From GCA-2731375 sp964590195 (GTDB taxonomy: Bacteria; Pseudomonadota; Alphaproteobacteria; GCA-2731375): 64,000 bases of DNA. Shown piece after piece: positions 17,381 through 27,757 of this stretch (position 1 is its first letter; the number at the start of each line of letters is the position of its first letter). The DNA lies in contig CAZPWJ010000006.1 in NCBI GenBank assembly GCA_964590195.1, positions 1 through 64,000 on the forward strand. The letters run 5' to 3'. Below the pieces are notes generated by a model. It was not told where the DNA came from, searched no databases, and saw only the letters and a program-made list of their open reading frames with translations. The position numbers and the translations under genes were made by a program.

Positions 17381-19441
17381 TTAGGCGGCGCGCACCTGAT
17401 TCAGGAATTTTTCAACCTCAGCCTTCAGTGAGCCGGATTGCTGCGTCATTTCCTGGGCCGCCGACAATACTTCGCCCGCCGCCGTGCCGGTCTCGTCCGC
17501 ACCACGGCTGACCTGGGTGATGTTGTCATCCACCTGCTGCGTACCTTTCGCAGCTTCCTGCACATTACGGCTTATTTCACCGGTCGCGGAACCTTGTTGC
17601 TCAACCGCCGTCGAGATCGCCGAGGCGATGTCATTGATCTTGCGGATTGTCTCCGCGATGCTTTCGATGGCCTTGACCGCGCCATTGGTCGCGTCCTGGA
17701 TTGATCCGATCTGGCCGGCGATCTCGCCCGTGGCGCTGGCCGTCTGACTGGCCAGATTTTTCACCTCCGAGGCGACCACGGCAAAGCCCTTGCCGGCATC
17801 GCCGGCACGGGCCGCCTCGATCGTGGCGTTCAGGGCGAGAAGATTGGTCTGCCCCGCGATGTCGTTGATTAGATCAACCACTTCGCCGATGCGGTTTGAG
17901 GCTTCAGCCAGTTCCTGCATCTGTTGTCCGACATGATCGGCTTCGGATACCGCTTCATTCGAGATCTCGGAGGAATCGGCCACCTGCCGGGAAATCTCCT
18001 GTACCGAGGCCGCCAGTTCCTCGGCTGCGCTGGCCACAGTCTGCACGTTCGCCGTTGCCTGCTGTGAAGCTGAGGCGACATTGGCCGACTGCGCCGAAGC
18101 CGCCTGCGCGGTGCCTGACATGCTTTGAGCCGAGGTCTCCATCTGGCTGGCCGAACTGGCGACGCTTTGCACCACGCCCATGACGGAGGCTTCGAAACCG
18201 TCGGCCATTTGCAGCATCTCCGCCTTGCGTTGCTCCTCGGCGCGAACTTTCTGTTCGGCTTGTTCGGCCTCCATCCGTTCCATTTCAATGGCGTTTTCCT
18301 TGAAGACCTCGACCGCCTGGGCCATGGCGCCGATCTCGTCCTTGCGGTCCGCGCCAAAAACCTCAACCGTCTTGTCGCCCTCGGAAAGCTTGTGCATGAC
18401 GCCCGTCAGCGCGTCGACCGGGCCGGTGATGGAACGTACGATAGCAAAAACCAAGAGAGCCGTTACAGCCAGCAACGCGAATGTCGCCACTGCATAAATC
18501 AGAAATACATTCCAGGCTTCGTTTGCCTTTGCCAAGGCGGTTTCATTCAAGGCGGCGGCGACGAAGTCCTCGACTTGCTTCATCAGATTGATCTTGTCGG
18601 TAATCCGGGCGAACCAATAAGCCCCCGTTACCCCGCCCATATCGCCGGTCTGGGGTGATGCTATGGCGATTTTGCGCATGCGTGCGACTTCATCGACCAC
18701 CTTGCCAGTCATGGTTTCTTGATAGAAGGCCCACTCCGCTGGCGTGCCGAACAGGCGGAAGCTCTTGAACAACAAATCCTGCGCCCCGATCAGCTGGACG
18801 AATTTATTGTAGATGGCCGGTTGGAATTTGCCCGCGCCAAAACCGGCAGCGCCCATGGCGCGTTCGAGGCCAGCCCGTTCCTTGCCTTGCAGGAAGGCAA
18901 CGTAGGCGGCGATTTCCTTGCTGACCCCATCGTCGGTGCTGGCAAGAAGCATTTCGCTGACGATGCCAAGTAGCGAGGTGATAGTGCCCGTGTAATATTT
19001 TGCCATGCCCGGCACATTGATCGCGAGTTTCTCGACCTGGCCGCGCATGCCGTCAAGTTTGCCGACTTCTGCCACGGCCTGATTGACTGAATTGCCCAGA
19101 GACGGCGCATAGGCGGAAAAGTTGAATGTCTTGATGGCTTCGGTCAGTTCGCCGCGGCGGACGTCGGTGCTCTTGCGCTGTCCCGGCAAGGTATCGGCAA
19201 AGGATTTGCCCTTGGATGCGATGAAGCCGGCTGATTGGCCCCGTTCTTTTTGCAACTCGTGCGCCAGGGCGCTGATCGTTGGCGCGAATTTGGCCAAAGC
19301 GCCCACTCTTTCGAGCTCCTGCGAAGTGCCATATTTATCGACCATTGATACACCGGCATAAAATACCAGCCCGATGACCGGGACCAGCATGCCCATAAGA
19401 ACCCGTACGCCTACCTTCATATTGCTAAACCAAGAAAACAT
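17381..19441 (-). CDS. methyl-accepting chemotaxis protein with NIT sensor domain
   Basis: A 686-residue chemoreceptor. A signal-anchor helix (residues 10-30) precedes a periplasmic NIT-type domain recognised from LAHELQKERGQSAGFIASKG and the nearby QRKSTD. A second membrane helix lies near 315-340, then HAMP and the signalling domain with the hairpin tip DIAGQTNLLALNATIEAARAG. NIT domains are known as nitrate/nitrite sensors, so nitrate taxis or a related response is plausible. GGAGGGCGAC gives a strong ribosome site before ATG 19441. Confidence 0.9.
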   Translation of the reverse strand: MFSWFSNMKVGVRVLMGMLVPVIGLVFYAGVSMVDKYGTSQELERVGALAKFAPTISALAHELQKERGQSAGFIASKGKSFADTLPGQRKSTDVRRGELTEAIKTFNFSAYAPSLGNSVNQAVAEVGKLDGMRGQVEKLAINVPGMAKYYTGTITSLLGIVSEMLLASTDDGVSKEIAAYVAFLQGKERAGLERAMGAAGFGAGKFQPAIYNKFVQLIGAQDLLFKSFRLFGTPAEWAFYQETMTGKVVDEVARMRKIAIASPQTGDMGGVTGAYWFARITDKINLMKQVEDFVAAALNETALAKANEAWNVFLIYAVATFALLAVTALLVFAIVRSITGPVDALTGVMHKLSEGDKTVEVFGADRKDEIGAMAQAVEVFKENAIEMERMEAEQAEQKVRAEEQRKAEMLQMADGFEASVMGVVQSVASSASQMETSAQSMSGTAQAASAQSANVASASQQATANVQTVASAAEELAASVQEISRQVADSSEISNEAVSEADHVGQQMQELAEASNRIGEVVDLINDIAGQTNLLALNATIEAARAGDAGKGFAVVASEVKNLASQTASATGEIAGQIGSIQDATNGAVKAIESIAETIRKINDIASAISTAVEQQGSATGEISRNVQEAAKGTQQVDDNITQVSRGADETGTAAGEVLSAAQEMTQQSGSLKAEVEKFLNQVRAA

Positions 19442-19508
19442 GTCGCCCTCCGACCTGAATCTGGAAATTCAGACAATCTCTGTAGATGCAAATATCTATT
19501 TGTAAAAT

Positions 19509-19536
19509 ATTATAAAGATGGTTTCGATTTTGTTAA
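19509..19536 (-). promoter_or_regulatory. sigma70-type promoter of the chemoreceptor gene
   Basis: On the - strand, TTAACA (19536-19531) and TATAAT (19514-19509) are 16 bases apart. This is 5/6 and 6/6 of the consensus. Transcription would start near 19502, giving a leader of about 60 bases. That leader contains an inverted repeat CTGAAT / ATTCAG (19455-19460, 19467-19472). The surrounding DNA is unusually AT-rich for this window. Confidence 0.6.
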
Positions 19537-19576
19537 TTTAGGGAGCGATTGTAAAAATATTATTGCATATAAAGAA

Positions 19577-19596
19577 AGTGTTATGCCATTAGCACT
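19577..19596. repeat. imperfect palindrome in the chemoreceptor-recQ gap
   Basis: AGTGTTA-TGCCAT-TAGCACT has 7-base arms matching at 6 positions. It lies about 40 bases upstream of the -35 of the chemoreceptor promoter, where an activator could bind. Function is inferred only from position. Confidence 0.35.
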
Positions 19597-19664
19597 ATTA
19601 TTGGCCTAAGATAGCGTGGAGATTTTATAAGAAAGAGGTCCTGCAGGGGCTGCTGTCTACGCTA

Positions 19665-21524
<1,860 letters not shown>

Positions 21525-21525
21525 C

Positions 21526-22485
21526 TCAAGCCATACCATCGCTGCCGGCGCCACAGATCAGCGCGGTGCAGACCGAACCCTTGGGCGGCGCATAAATGCC
21601 GGCTTGCAGGGCGGCGATGGCGGCGGCGGCGGACAGTTCCACGCCCAGGCCGAATTCCCGCCACAGCCAGCGCGCCGCCTCGTACATTTGCGCGTCCGTG
21701 ACCAGGACGATTTCATCAACGTTCTGCTGGATCAGAGCTAGATTGATATCCTCGCTACGACGTGGAGCCAGGGTGTTGGCCTTGGTATCAATCTGCGCCA
21801 GCTCCACCAGTTCTCCCGCCGCGACGCTGTCATGCAATGTCGGCGCGCCCACCGGCTCGATACCGATGACAGTGATCTCCGGCTGCAGGGCCTTGGCCGC
21901 CATGGCCGCGCCCGAGATCAGGCCGCCACCGCCAATGGAAACCAGCAGAACATCCGTATCGGGGGCATCTGCCAGCACTTCCAGGCTGACCGTGCCCTGT
22001 CCGGCGATCACGGCTGGGTCGGCGAAGGGATGGATATAGGTCTTGCCGTCACGTTCCGCCACGGCCAAGGCTTCCCGGTTGGCATCATCCCAGACTTCGC
22101 CGTGCATGTGCACGTCCGCCCCCCAGCGGCGCAGATTGTCGGCTTTGCTGGACGGCGTGTTGCCGGGCAGGTAAATCGTCACCGGCACGCCCGCCGCATG
22201 GCCGGCACAGGCCACGCCTAGGCCATGATTACCACCAGAAGCGGTGATCAAGCCCCGCGCCTTGGCGGCGTCATCAAGGCTGGTCAGGGCGCTCATGGCG
22301 CCCCTGGCCTTGAATGAGCCCGAAACCTGCAGGCATTCCAGCTTCAGGTTCAGGGCAGGATCGCCCGGCAGCGGACTATGCGCCAGGGTAGCCGGCAGAA
22401 TGGGGGTGCGCCGGACCAGGCCCTCAATGCGCGCGGCGGCGGCGCGCACGTCGTCAATCGTAACGCTAGGGGTAACAGTCGTCAT
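21526..22485 (-). CDS. threonine/serine dehydratase (PLP)
   Basis: A 319-residue fold-type II PLP enzyme. The Schiff-base Lys is in VSGSFKARGAM, the phosphate/Asn loop is ASGGNHGLG, and the glycine loop is SIGGGGLISG. It deaminates threonine or serine to the 2-oxoacid through a reactive enamine. It lacks the C-terminal ACT regulatory domain of biosynthetic IlvA, so it is a catabolic or broad-specificity type. ATG 22485 avoids overlap with the RidA gene, whose product typically hydrolyses the enamine made by such enzymes. Confidence 0.9.
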   Translation of the reverse strand: MTTVTPSVTIDDVRAAAARIEGLVRRTPILPATLAHSPLPGDPALNLKLECLQVSGSFKARGAMSALTSLDDAAKARGLITASGGNHGLGVACAGHAAGVPVTIYLPGNTPSSKADNLRRWGADVHMHGEVWDDANREALAVAERDGKTYIHPFADPAVIAGQGTVSLEVLADAPDTDVLLVSIGGGGLISGAAMAAKALQPEITVIGIEPVGAPTLHDSVAAGELVELAQIDTKANTLAPRRSEDINLALIQQNVDEIVLVTDAQMYEAARWLWREFGLGVELSAAAAIAALQAGIYAPPKGSVCTALICGAGSDGMA

Positions 22486-22489
22486 GAAA

Positions 22490-22882
22490 TCAGGCGTCCC
22501 CACTCAATTCGGCATAGGCCTCGATTTCCACCTTCATGTCCGGCGCAATCAGGGCGGATACCTCCACCATGGTCGCGGCTGGCCGGATATCGGCAAAGAC
22601 TTCGCCATGGGCCCGGCCCACATCCTCCGCATCCCCGATATCGGTGACATAGATCACCGTGCGGACCACATCTTCCGGTTTGGCGCCGGCCTCGGCCAAC
22701 GCGGCCATGATGGTTTTCAGGATCTGTACCGTCTGGCCATAGGCATCGTCGGCGACCATGTTGCCGTCGGGACCAAAGGCCGTGGTGCCCGAGACATGGA
22801 CGGATTTGCCCACGCGGACGGCGCGGGAATAACCGACCTTGGCCTCCAACGGGCCGCCGGATGAAATGTTTTGTCGGCTCAT
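22490..22882 (-). CDS. RidA family enamine/imine deaminase
   Basis: A 130-residue protein of the RidA/YjgF family, with the signature SALIAPDMKVEIEAYA including the family Glu near the C-terminus. RidA proteins hydrolyse 2-aminoacrylate and related enamines released by PLP dehydratases. Four bases separate its stop from the threonine dehydratase start, so the pair forms a logical metabolic unit. GGAG precedes ATG 22882. The canonical RidA arginine (Arg105 in E. coli) is not obvious here, so it may belong to a sister Rid subfamily. Confidence 0.85.
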   Translation of the reverse strand: MSRQNISSGGPLEAKVGYSRAVRVGKSVHVSGTTAFGPDGNMVADDAYGQTVQILKTIMAALAEAGAKPEDVVRTVIYVTDIGDAEDVGRAHGEVFADIRPAATMVEVSALIAPDMKVEIEAYAELSGDA

Positions 22883-22907
22883 GAGCGAATCTCCAGTTTC
22901 CCCTATC

Positions 22908-24425
22908 CTACCACGGTTCCACCACCCGCTTGCGGCCGCCATTGCGGCTGGCCTCGGGGAAAGCCGACAGGGTATTGGCCAGAATGGCGCGGGTATCGGC
23001 GGGGTCGATAACGTCGTCCACGTGGAAGCGCTGCGCCGTGGCCAATGCCGTGTGATAGGTCTTCAATTCTTCGGTCCGCTGTTTGTGCAGGGCGGCTTTA
23101 TCGGCTTCATCTTCAATGGCATCGAGTTCGTTGCCATGAATGATATTCACAGCGCCTTCGATGCCCATGCCGCCGAATTCCGCCGTCGGCCAGGCCAGCA
23201 ACAGATCCGGCGCACAGGCGGCGGCCCCCATAACGTAATAGCCCAGGCCATAGGCCTTGCGCAGCACCACGGTCATGAATGGCGTCGTCGCGTTCGCCAG
23301 GGCGGTCAGGATGCGGGCCGAATGCCGGACCAGGGCTGTCTTCTCGATATCCGGCCCGACCATCAGGCCCGGTGTGTCGCAGAGAAACAGCAGCGGAAGA
23401 TCATACGCATCGCAAAGCTGGATGAAGCGGGCGATCTTGTCCGAGGCATCGCTGTCGATGGCGCCCGCCAGCACCATCGGCTGGTTGGCGATGATGCCGA
23501 CCGGCCAGCCATCTATTCGGGTCAGGGCGGTCACGGCGGCCTTGCCGAATTTGGGGCGCAGTTCCAGCACGCTATCGTCATCGCATAGCGCCTCGATCAC
23601 CTTGCGCACGTTGTAGGCCCGGCGCGGGTTTTCCGGAATGATATCCCGCAGCAAATCCTGGGGCGCGGCCTTGCCGGTACCCTGCCGGCCCTGGAAATAG
23701 CCTAGATATTGCCGTGCGGCGGCCAAGGCGCCGGCTTCATCCGGGCATAGAATATCGATGGCGCCGGATGCCTCATGGATATCCATGGGGCCGATTTCCT
23801 CGGGCGTCAGCCAGCCTCCCAGGGCGGCGGCGACCAGGGGCGGGCCGGCCATGCCCATGGTCGCGCTTGGAATGGCGATGACCACATCGCTCAACCCGGA
23901 CAAGTTGGCCTGGCCGGCAAAGGCCCGCCCGGTGACCAAGGCAACGGTCGGCACCTTGCCCGACAGGCGGGCGTAGGTCACGAATGTAGGGTTGGTGCCT
24001 CGTGCGGGCAGAATCATATCGTGCGGCCGGGCCCCGCCGCCGTCCCACCAGCCGACCACGGGCCAGCCGTTGCGCTCGGCCAGACGAAACATACGATCCG
24101 TCTTGCGGTGATTGATGGCGCTTTGCGTGCCAGCATAAACCGTATAGTCATAGCCGACCACGACGATCGGATTACCGTCCACCTTGGCCGTGCCCATGAC
24201 CACGCCATCGGCCTGGCCCGCCATGTCATCCCTGGCGGGTGCTGCCAGGCCGCCGTATTCGACAAAGCTGCCATCGTCCGTAAAGGCGGTAATCGAGGCG
24301 CGAATTGTATTCAGGCCGCGTTTTTCCTGCCGGGCCACGGCATCGGGCCGCGCCTCGTCCAGGCGGGCGTTGCGTGCGGCCAGGACTTCGGCCAGGTCCG
24401 CGCGGGTCTCGTTCTCGTTACTCAT
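22908..24425 (-). CDS. acyl-CoA carboxylase, carboxyltransferase (beta) subunit
   Basis: A 505-residue carboxyltransferase with two crotonase-like domains. The N-terminal half contains GYDYTVYAGTQ and a glycine/alanine-rich acyl-CoA site; the C-terminal half has LFLCDTPGLMVGPD and VVLRKAYGLGYYVM, matching the biotin-carboxyl site of PccB/AccD5-type enzymes. It transfers CO2 from biotin to an acyl-CoA. No biotin carboxylase or biotin carrier gene is in the window, so it must borrow one or be a decarboxylase-type homologue. It starts two bases after the MaoC hydratase stop. Confidence 0.85.
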   Translation of the reverse strand: MSNENETRADLAEVLAARNARLDEARPDAVARQEKRGLNTIRASITAFTDDGSFVEYGGLAAPARDDMAGQADGVVMGTAKVDGNPIVVVGYDYTVYAGTQSAINHRKTDRMFRLAERNGWPVVGWWDGGGARPHDMILPARGTNPTFVTYARLSGKVPTVALVTGRAFAGQANLSGLSDVVIAIPSATMGMAGPPLVAAALGGWLTPEEIGPMDIHEASGAIDILCPDEAGALAAARQYLGYFQGRQGTGKAAPQDLLRDIIPENPRRAYNVRKVIEALCDDDSVLELRPKFGKAAVTALTRIDGWPVGIIANQPMVLAGAIDSDASDKIARFIQLCDAYDLPLLFLCDTPGLMVGPDIEKTALVRHSARILTALANATTPFMTVVLRKAYGLGYYVMGAAACAPDLLLAWPTAEFGGMGIEGAVNIIHGNELDAIEDEADKAALHKQRTEELKTYHTALATAQRFHVDDVIDPADTRAILANTLSAFPEASRNGGRKRVVEPW

Positions 24426-24427
24426 GC

Positions 24428-25282
24428 CTAGATATCTATGGTGGCGAAGCCGTTGGAGAGGACGATCAGTTCTTTTTCGGGCACGGAAGTGGTGAAATAG
24501 ATCTCGTCGTCGTCCTCCCAGATATGGGTTTGAAGCATATCGCCGGGGATCACGGGAGCGGCAAAGCGCGCCGAAAAGCTCAACAGTTTTTCCGGCTGAT
24601 AGCCGCAGGCCGTCCGCACCACCGCGTGGCAGGCGTGGCCATAAGTACACAGACCATGCAGGATGGGCTTTTCAAAACCGGCGGCGGCGGCGAAATCAGG
24701 GTCGCAATGCAGTGGATTGCGGTCGCCCGAAAGGCGATACATCAAGGCCTGACGGTCCAGGGTTTGGAATTCGACCACGTGATCGGCGGGCCGCATGGGC
24801 GCTTTCGGCAGGGGTTCGGGCGAGCCCTGGGGGCCGCCGTAGCCGCCGTCGCCACGGGCAAACAGAACCGAGTCCATGGTGCAGAGCTTGTCGCCGCTGG
24901 CCTTGTCGGTCAGAACCGTCTGCAACAATATGATGGCGCCGCGTCCCTCGCCCTTGTCAAAGGCGTCCGTGGCCCGCACATCCGAAATAACCGTCGCCGC
25001 CGCCGGCAGGGGTTGGTGCAGGGTCAAACGCTGTTCGCCGTGCACGGTCTTCACCACATCAATGCCGCAATCCCAGAAAATGCTGTCGTCAAAGGCAATC
25101 GCCGTAGCCTGGGAGGGCATCACTTTCTGGGCTTTTTCATAGCAAAATGCCAATTCCTGGCGATCCATCTGATCCGCGCCCATGCCGATGCCCAGGGCGT
25201 AGTACATGGAGTCCCGCTCCGTATAGGTGAATTCCTTGCCCATGGCCTGCAGAGCCATCAGGCTGTCTTGCGTGACCGCCAT
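24428..25282 (-). CDS. MaoC-like (R)-specific enoyl-CoA hydratase, double hotdog
   Basis: A 284-residue protein with two hotdog repeats, like the hydratase 2 part of peroxisomal multifunctional enzyme. The active hydratase motif is in the second half: YRLSGDRNPLHCDPDFA with the Asp and His, followed by FEKPILHGLCTYG. It adds water to a trans-2-enoyl-CoA to give the (3R)-hydroxyacyl-CoA. It is the first gene of the - strand operon leading to recQ and is divergent from the dienoyl-CoA isomerase gene over 89 bases. Confidence 0.88.
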   Translation of the reverse strand: MAVTQDSLMALQAMGKEFTYTERDSMYYALGIGMGADQMDRQELAFCYEKAQKVMPSQATAIAFDDSIFWDCGIDVVKTVHGEQRLTLHQPLPAAATVISDVRATDAFDKGEGRGAIILLQTVLTDKASGDKLCTMDSVLFARGDGGYGGPQGSPEPLPKAPMRPADHVVEFQTLDRQALMYRLSGDRNPLHCDPDFAAAAGFEKPILHGLCTYGHACHAVVRTACGYQPEKLLSFSARFAAPVIPGDMLQTHIWEDDDEIYFTTSVPEKELIVLSNGFATIDI

Positions 25283-25371
25283 AATCTACCTCCCAACTTT
25301 CTTGCGGGGCCGCTTTTGCGCCTCCGCCGAACATGTTATCACAAGCTAAATCTGAAGGTATGGAGGAACTG

Positions 25372-26205
25372 ATGGCCTACGAAACATTAAGCCTGAGCGT
25401 CGAAAACGGCATCGCCCATGTGCAGCTGACCCGCGGTGCGAAATTCAACACCATGAACAAGGCTTTCTGGCCTGAAATGGTCGCGGTTTTTAACGAAATT
25501 GAAGAGGATCCCACCGCCAGGGTGGTGGTTTTCTCGGCCCAGGGCAAACATTTCACCTCCGGCCTGGATTTGAATGACTTCGGCCCCGGCCTGATGGGCA
25601 CGGACAGCGAACCAGCCCGCAAGGCCGAGGCCGTGCGCCGCTCGGTCCTGCGTATGCAAGAGACCATGTCAGTGGTCGACCGCAGCCGCCTGCCCGTGTT
25701 GATGGCGGTGCAGGGCGCCTGCATTGGCGGCGGTATCGACCTGATTTCGTCCGCCGATATGCGCTACTGCACCGAGGATGCGTTCTTCTGCATTCAAGAG
25801 ACCAATATCGGCATGACGGCGGACGTGGGCACCTTGCAGCGGCTGCCCCATATCATCCCCCACGGCATCGTGCGGGAGCTGACCTATACGGGCCGGCGCA
25901 TGATGGCGGCGGAGGCACGGGAGTGCGGCATGGTCAATCAGGTTTTCGCCGATCAGGAAGCGCTGTTGGCCGGCGTCATGGCGATCGCCGCCGAAATCGC
26001 GGCGAAGAGCCCCATTGCCACCGTGGGCAACAAGGAAATGCTGAACTATGCCCGCGACCATTCCATTCAGGACGGCCTGAACTATATCGCCACCTGGAAT
26101 GCCGCCATGCTGTCCCGCGCCGATCTGGGCGAAGCCTTCATGGCCAAGACGGAAAAACGCGAGACCAAATACGCCGATTTGGATCCGACGACAAAGCTTG
26201 CTTAG
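25372..26205 (+). CDS. delta(3,5)-delta(2,4)-dienoyl-CoA isomerase-like crotonase
   Basis: A 277-residue crotonase. GGGIDLISSADMRYC and CIQETNIGMTADVGTLQRLP closely match the ECH1 isomerase family, including the three acidic residues (Asp, Glu, Asp) known to act in the rat enzyme. It would shift double bonds when unsaturated fatty or side-chain acyl-CoAs are degraded. GGAGGAACTG just before ATG 25372 fixes the start; ATG 25360 and the ATG-like start at 25333 are upstream in frame. It diverges from the MaoC hydratase gene. Confidence 0.85.
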   Translation: MAYETLSLSVENGIAHVQLTRGAKFNTMNKAFWPEMVAVFNEIEEDPTARVVVFSAQGKHFTSGLDLNDFGPGLMGTDSEPARKAEAVRRSVLRMQETMSVVDRSRLPVLMAVQGACIGGGIDLISSADMRYCTEDAFFCIQETNIGMTADVGTLQRLPHIIPHGIVRELTYTGRRMMAAEARECGMVNQVFADQEALLAGVMAIAAEIAAKSPIATVGNKEMLNYARDHSIQDGLNYIATWNAAMLSRADLGEAFMAKTEKRETKYADLDPTTKLA

Positions 26206-26295
26206 GGCATGGATCACAAGCCCGTCAGATTCATCCATCGGCAGTAGCACGGCGTAACCATCAGGCCCGAATATCGCCGCCGCGTACAGTGGCCC

Positions 26296-26381
26296 TGGAT
26301 GCCCGGATCAAGTCCGGGCATGACAGTTTGGCTATTTTACAACCTCTTATTCGTCATTGCCGGGCTTGACCCGGCAATCCA
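26296..26381. repeat. pair of inverted palindromic intergenic repeats
   Basis: Two homologous 30-base elements sit in opposite orientation in the 232-base gap between convergent genes: 26296-26325 (hairpin GCCCGG / CCGGGC) and 26352-26381 (hairpin TGCCGGG / CCCGGCA). Reverse-complementing the first gives a sequence differing from the second at only a few positions. This type of dispersed palindrome is common between genes of Rhodospirillales. Here it may also stop transcription from both sides. Confidence 0.75.
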
Positions 26382-26437
26382 TGTTGAAGTTGGCGCAACC
26401 CATTAATGGAAGAACGGCGGCGCGCTCTGTCGTCCCT

Positions 26438-26848
26438 TTAATCCTCGCCCAGCTTTTTCCAGACGCCGGATGCGGTCATCACCGGCTTGCCGTCGATTGA
26501 CAGCTGGCCCTTGATGAAGATCAGCGAGCGGGTCTCTCGGGTGATGGCGCCGGTGCATTCGATCCAGTCACCGCTTCTGGCACCTGACAAATAGTCCACG
26601 TTCAAGGTAATGGTGGCGCACGGCGTGCCCGCGGCCCGTTCCCAGACCATGTTGCCCAAGGTGTGGTCGGCCAGGGTGAACAGCATGCCGCCGTGAACCA
26701 CCTCACGGCGGTTTTCGTGATGGCGCGCGGCGTGAAAACCGCAGGCATAGCCGTCGTCGTCCCATTTTTCATAAAGGGGGCCGACGAAGCTTTCAAAGGT
26801 TTCACTGCTGGCGGCCGGTTGAAACCCGGCGGGTACTTCCGCGCTCAT
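26438..26848 (-). CDS. PaaI-type hotdog thioesterase
   Basis: A 136-residue single hotdog protein with the family motif EVVHGGMLFTLADHTLGNMV (His-Gly-Gly and the following Asp near the active site). Such proteins hydrolyse acyl- or aryl-CoA thioesters to free CoA, often as a safety valve in CoA catabolism. GGAG about 10 bases before ATG 26848 supports this start over further upstream codons. It stands alone, divergent from arsC. Confidence 0.88.
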   Translation of the reverse strand: MSAEVPAGFQPAASSETFESFVGPLYEKWDDDGYACGFHAARHHENRREVVHGGMLFTLADHTLGNMVWERAAGTPCATITLNVDYLSGARSGDWIECTGAITRETRSLIFIKGQLSIDGKPVMTASGVWKKLGED

Positions 26849-26972
26849 GCATAACTCCATAACGGCGACAAAATCTGCGTGGCCCCGGTTTAGCCTGTTT
26901 GCGGCGTTTTTTGAAGGTGGTATTAGTTTCCCATTGGATTCGCATGGGGCAAATTCATATGGGGAGCTATTC

Positions 26973-27320
26973 ATGACCGTCACTATCTACCACAATCCGC
27001 GCTGCACCAAATCCCGGCTGACGCTGCAACTGCTCAAGGACCGCGGCATCGAGCCGACGGTAGTCGAATACCTGAAAACGCCCCCCGATGCGGAAACTTT
27101 GAAAGGTATTCTGGATCTGCTGGGCCAGGCACCCCGCGAATTCATGCGCACCAAGGAAGAGGCCTATGCCGCCAACGGCCTGGCGGATGAATGTCTGGAC
27201 GAGGGGCAGTTGATTGCGGCGATGGTGGCCAACCCGATCCTGATCGAACGGCCGGTGGTTCTGGCCAACGGCAAGGCCGCTGTGGGCCGGCCGCCGGAGA
27301 ACGTCGAGGAAATTCTGTAG
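26973..27320 (+). CDS. arsC: ArsC-type arsenate reductase (glutaredoxin-dependent family)
   Basis: A 115-residue thioredoxin-fold protein with the redox Cys in YHNPRCTKSR at the N-terminus, the mid segment PREFMRTKEEAY, and IERPVVLANGKAAVGRPPE at the C-terminus. These carry the conserved Arg residues of the arsenate site. It reduces arsenate to arsenite using glutathione/glutaredoxin, although many genomic copies have unknown roles. GGGGAG precedes ATG 26973. No arsB or arsR is adjacent. Confidence 0.85.
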   Translation: MTVTIYHNPRCTKSRLTLQLLKDRGIEPTVVEYLKTPPDAETLKGILDLLGQAPREFMRTKEEAYAANGLADECLDEGQLIAAMVANPILIERPVVLANGKAAVGRPPENVEEIL

Positions 27321-27328
27321 CGGTGGCT

Positions 27329-27679
27329 TTATTCGGTAATGCGCCGGCCGGTAATCAGGGCCTCGAGAACGTCGAGATTCTCGGCACTAAGGTCATCAAA
27401 GCGCAGGGCGGTTTCATTTTCTTCTTCGTTGATGCGGACGATGGTTGCCCAGGCATCGATAGACAGCTGCCGGCCCTTGCGTTCGCCCGAAACACGGATG
27501 CATAGGTTTTCGCACAATTTCCGGTCGGGAATAATGCCTTCCACGCGGATGCCGCCCAGGCCCCAGTCGCAACTGTCATATTCGACGCCATCGGCCTCCA
27601 ATTTAAGTTGCAACAAAGTCAATCGCCGATCCCGTCGGTGATTGTGTATTCCGGCAGAGCTAAAGCTGATTCTTCGCAT
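27329..27679 (-). CDS. PilZ domain protein (variant motif)
   Basis: A 116-residue single-domain protein. HRRDRR near residue 15 fits the PilZ arginine motif, and SCDWGLGGIRVEG near residues 36-48 fits the second motif [D/N]xSxxG, with Gly where Ser is usual. PilZ domains bind cyclic di-GMP, but the Ser change may weaken this. AGGAGATTG precedes ATG 27679 and is embedded in a palindrome (27690-27708). It converges with arsC with an 8-base gap. Confidence 0.65.
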   Translation of the reverse strand: MRRISFSSAGIHNHRRDRRLTLLQLKLEADGVEYDSCDWGLGGIRVEGIIPDRKLCENLCIRVSGERKGRQLSIDAWATIVRINEEENETALRFDDLSAENLDVLEALITGRRITE

Positions 27680-27689
27680 GGCGGCAATC

Positions 27690-27708
27690 TCCTATCCTCA
27701 GGATAGGA
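27690..27708 (-). promoter_or_regulatory. 19-bp palindrome over the PilZ gene ribosome-binding site
   Basis: TCCTATCCTCAGGATAGGA has nine-base perfect arms around a single central base. Its downstream arm on the - strand contains GGA of the Shine-Dalgarno AGGAG, 10-20 bases before the PilZ ATG. It could act as a repressor operator, or fold in mRNA and hide the ribosome site; a one-base centre would force opening of the inner pairs. Confidence 0.5.
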
Positions 27709-27757
27709 ACGGAGGGTTCACGAAAGGTTAAGCGGCCCTGATTTCAGCAGCGTTTTT

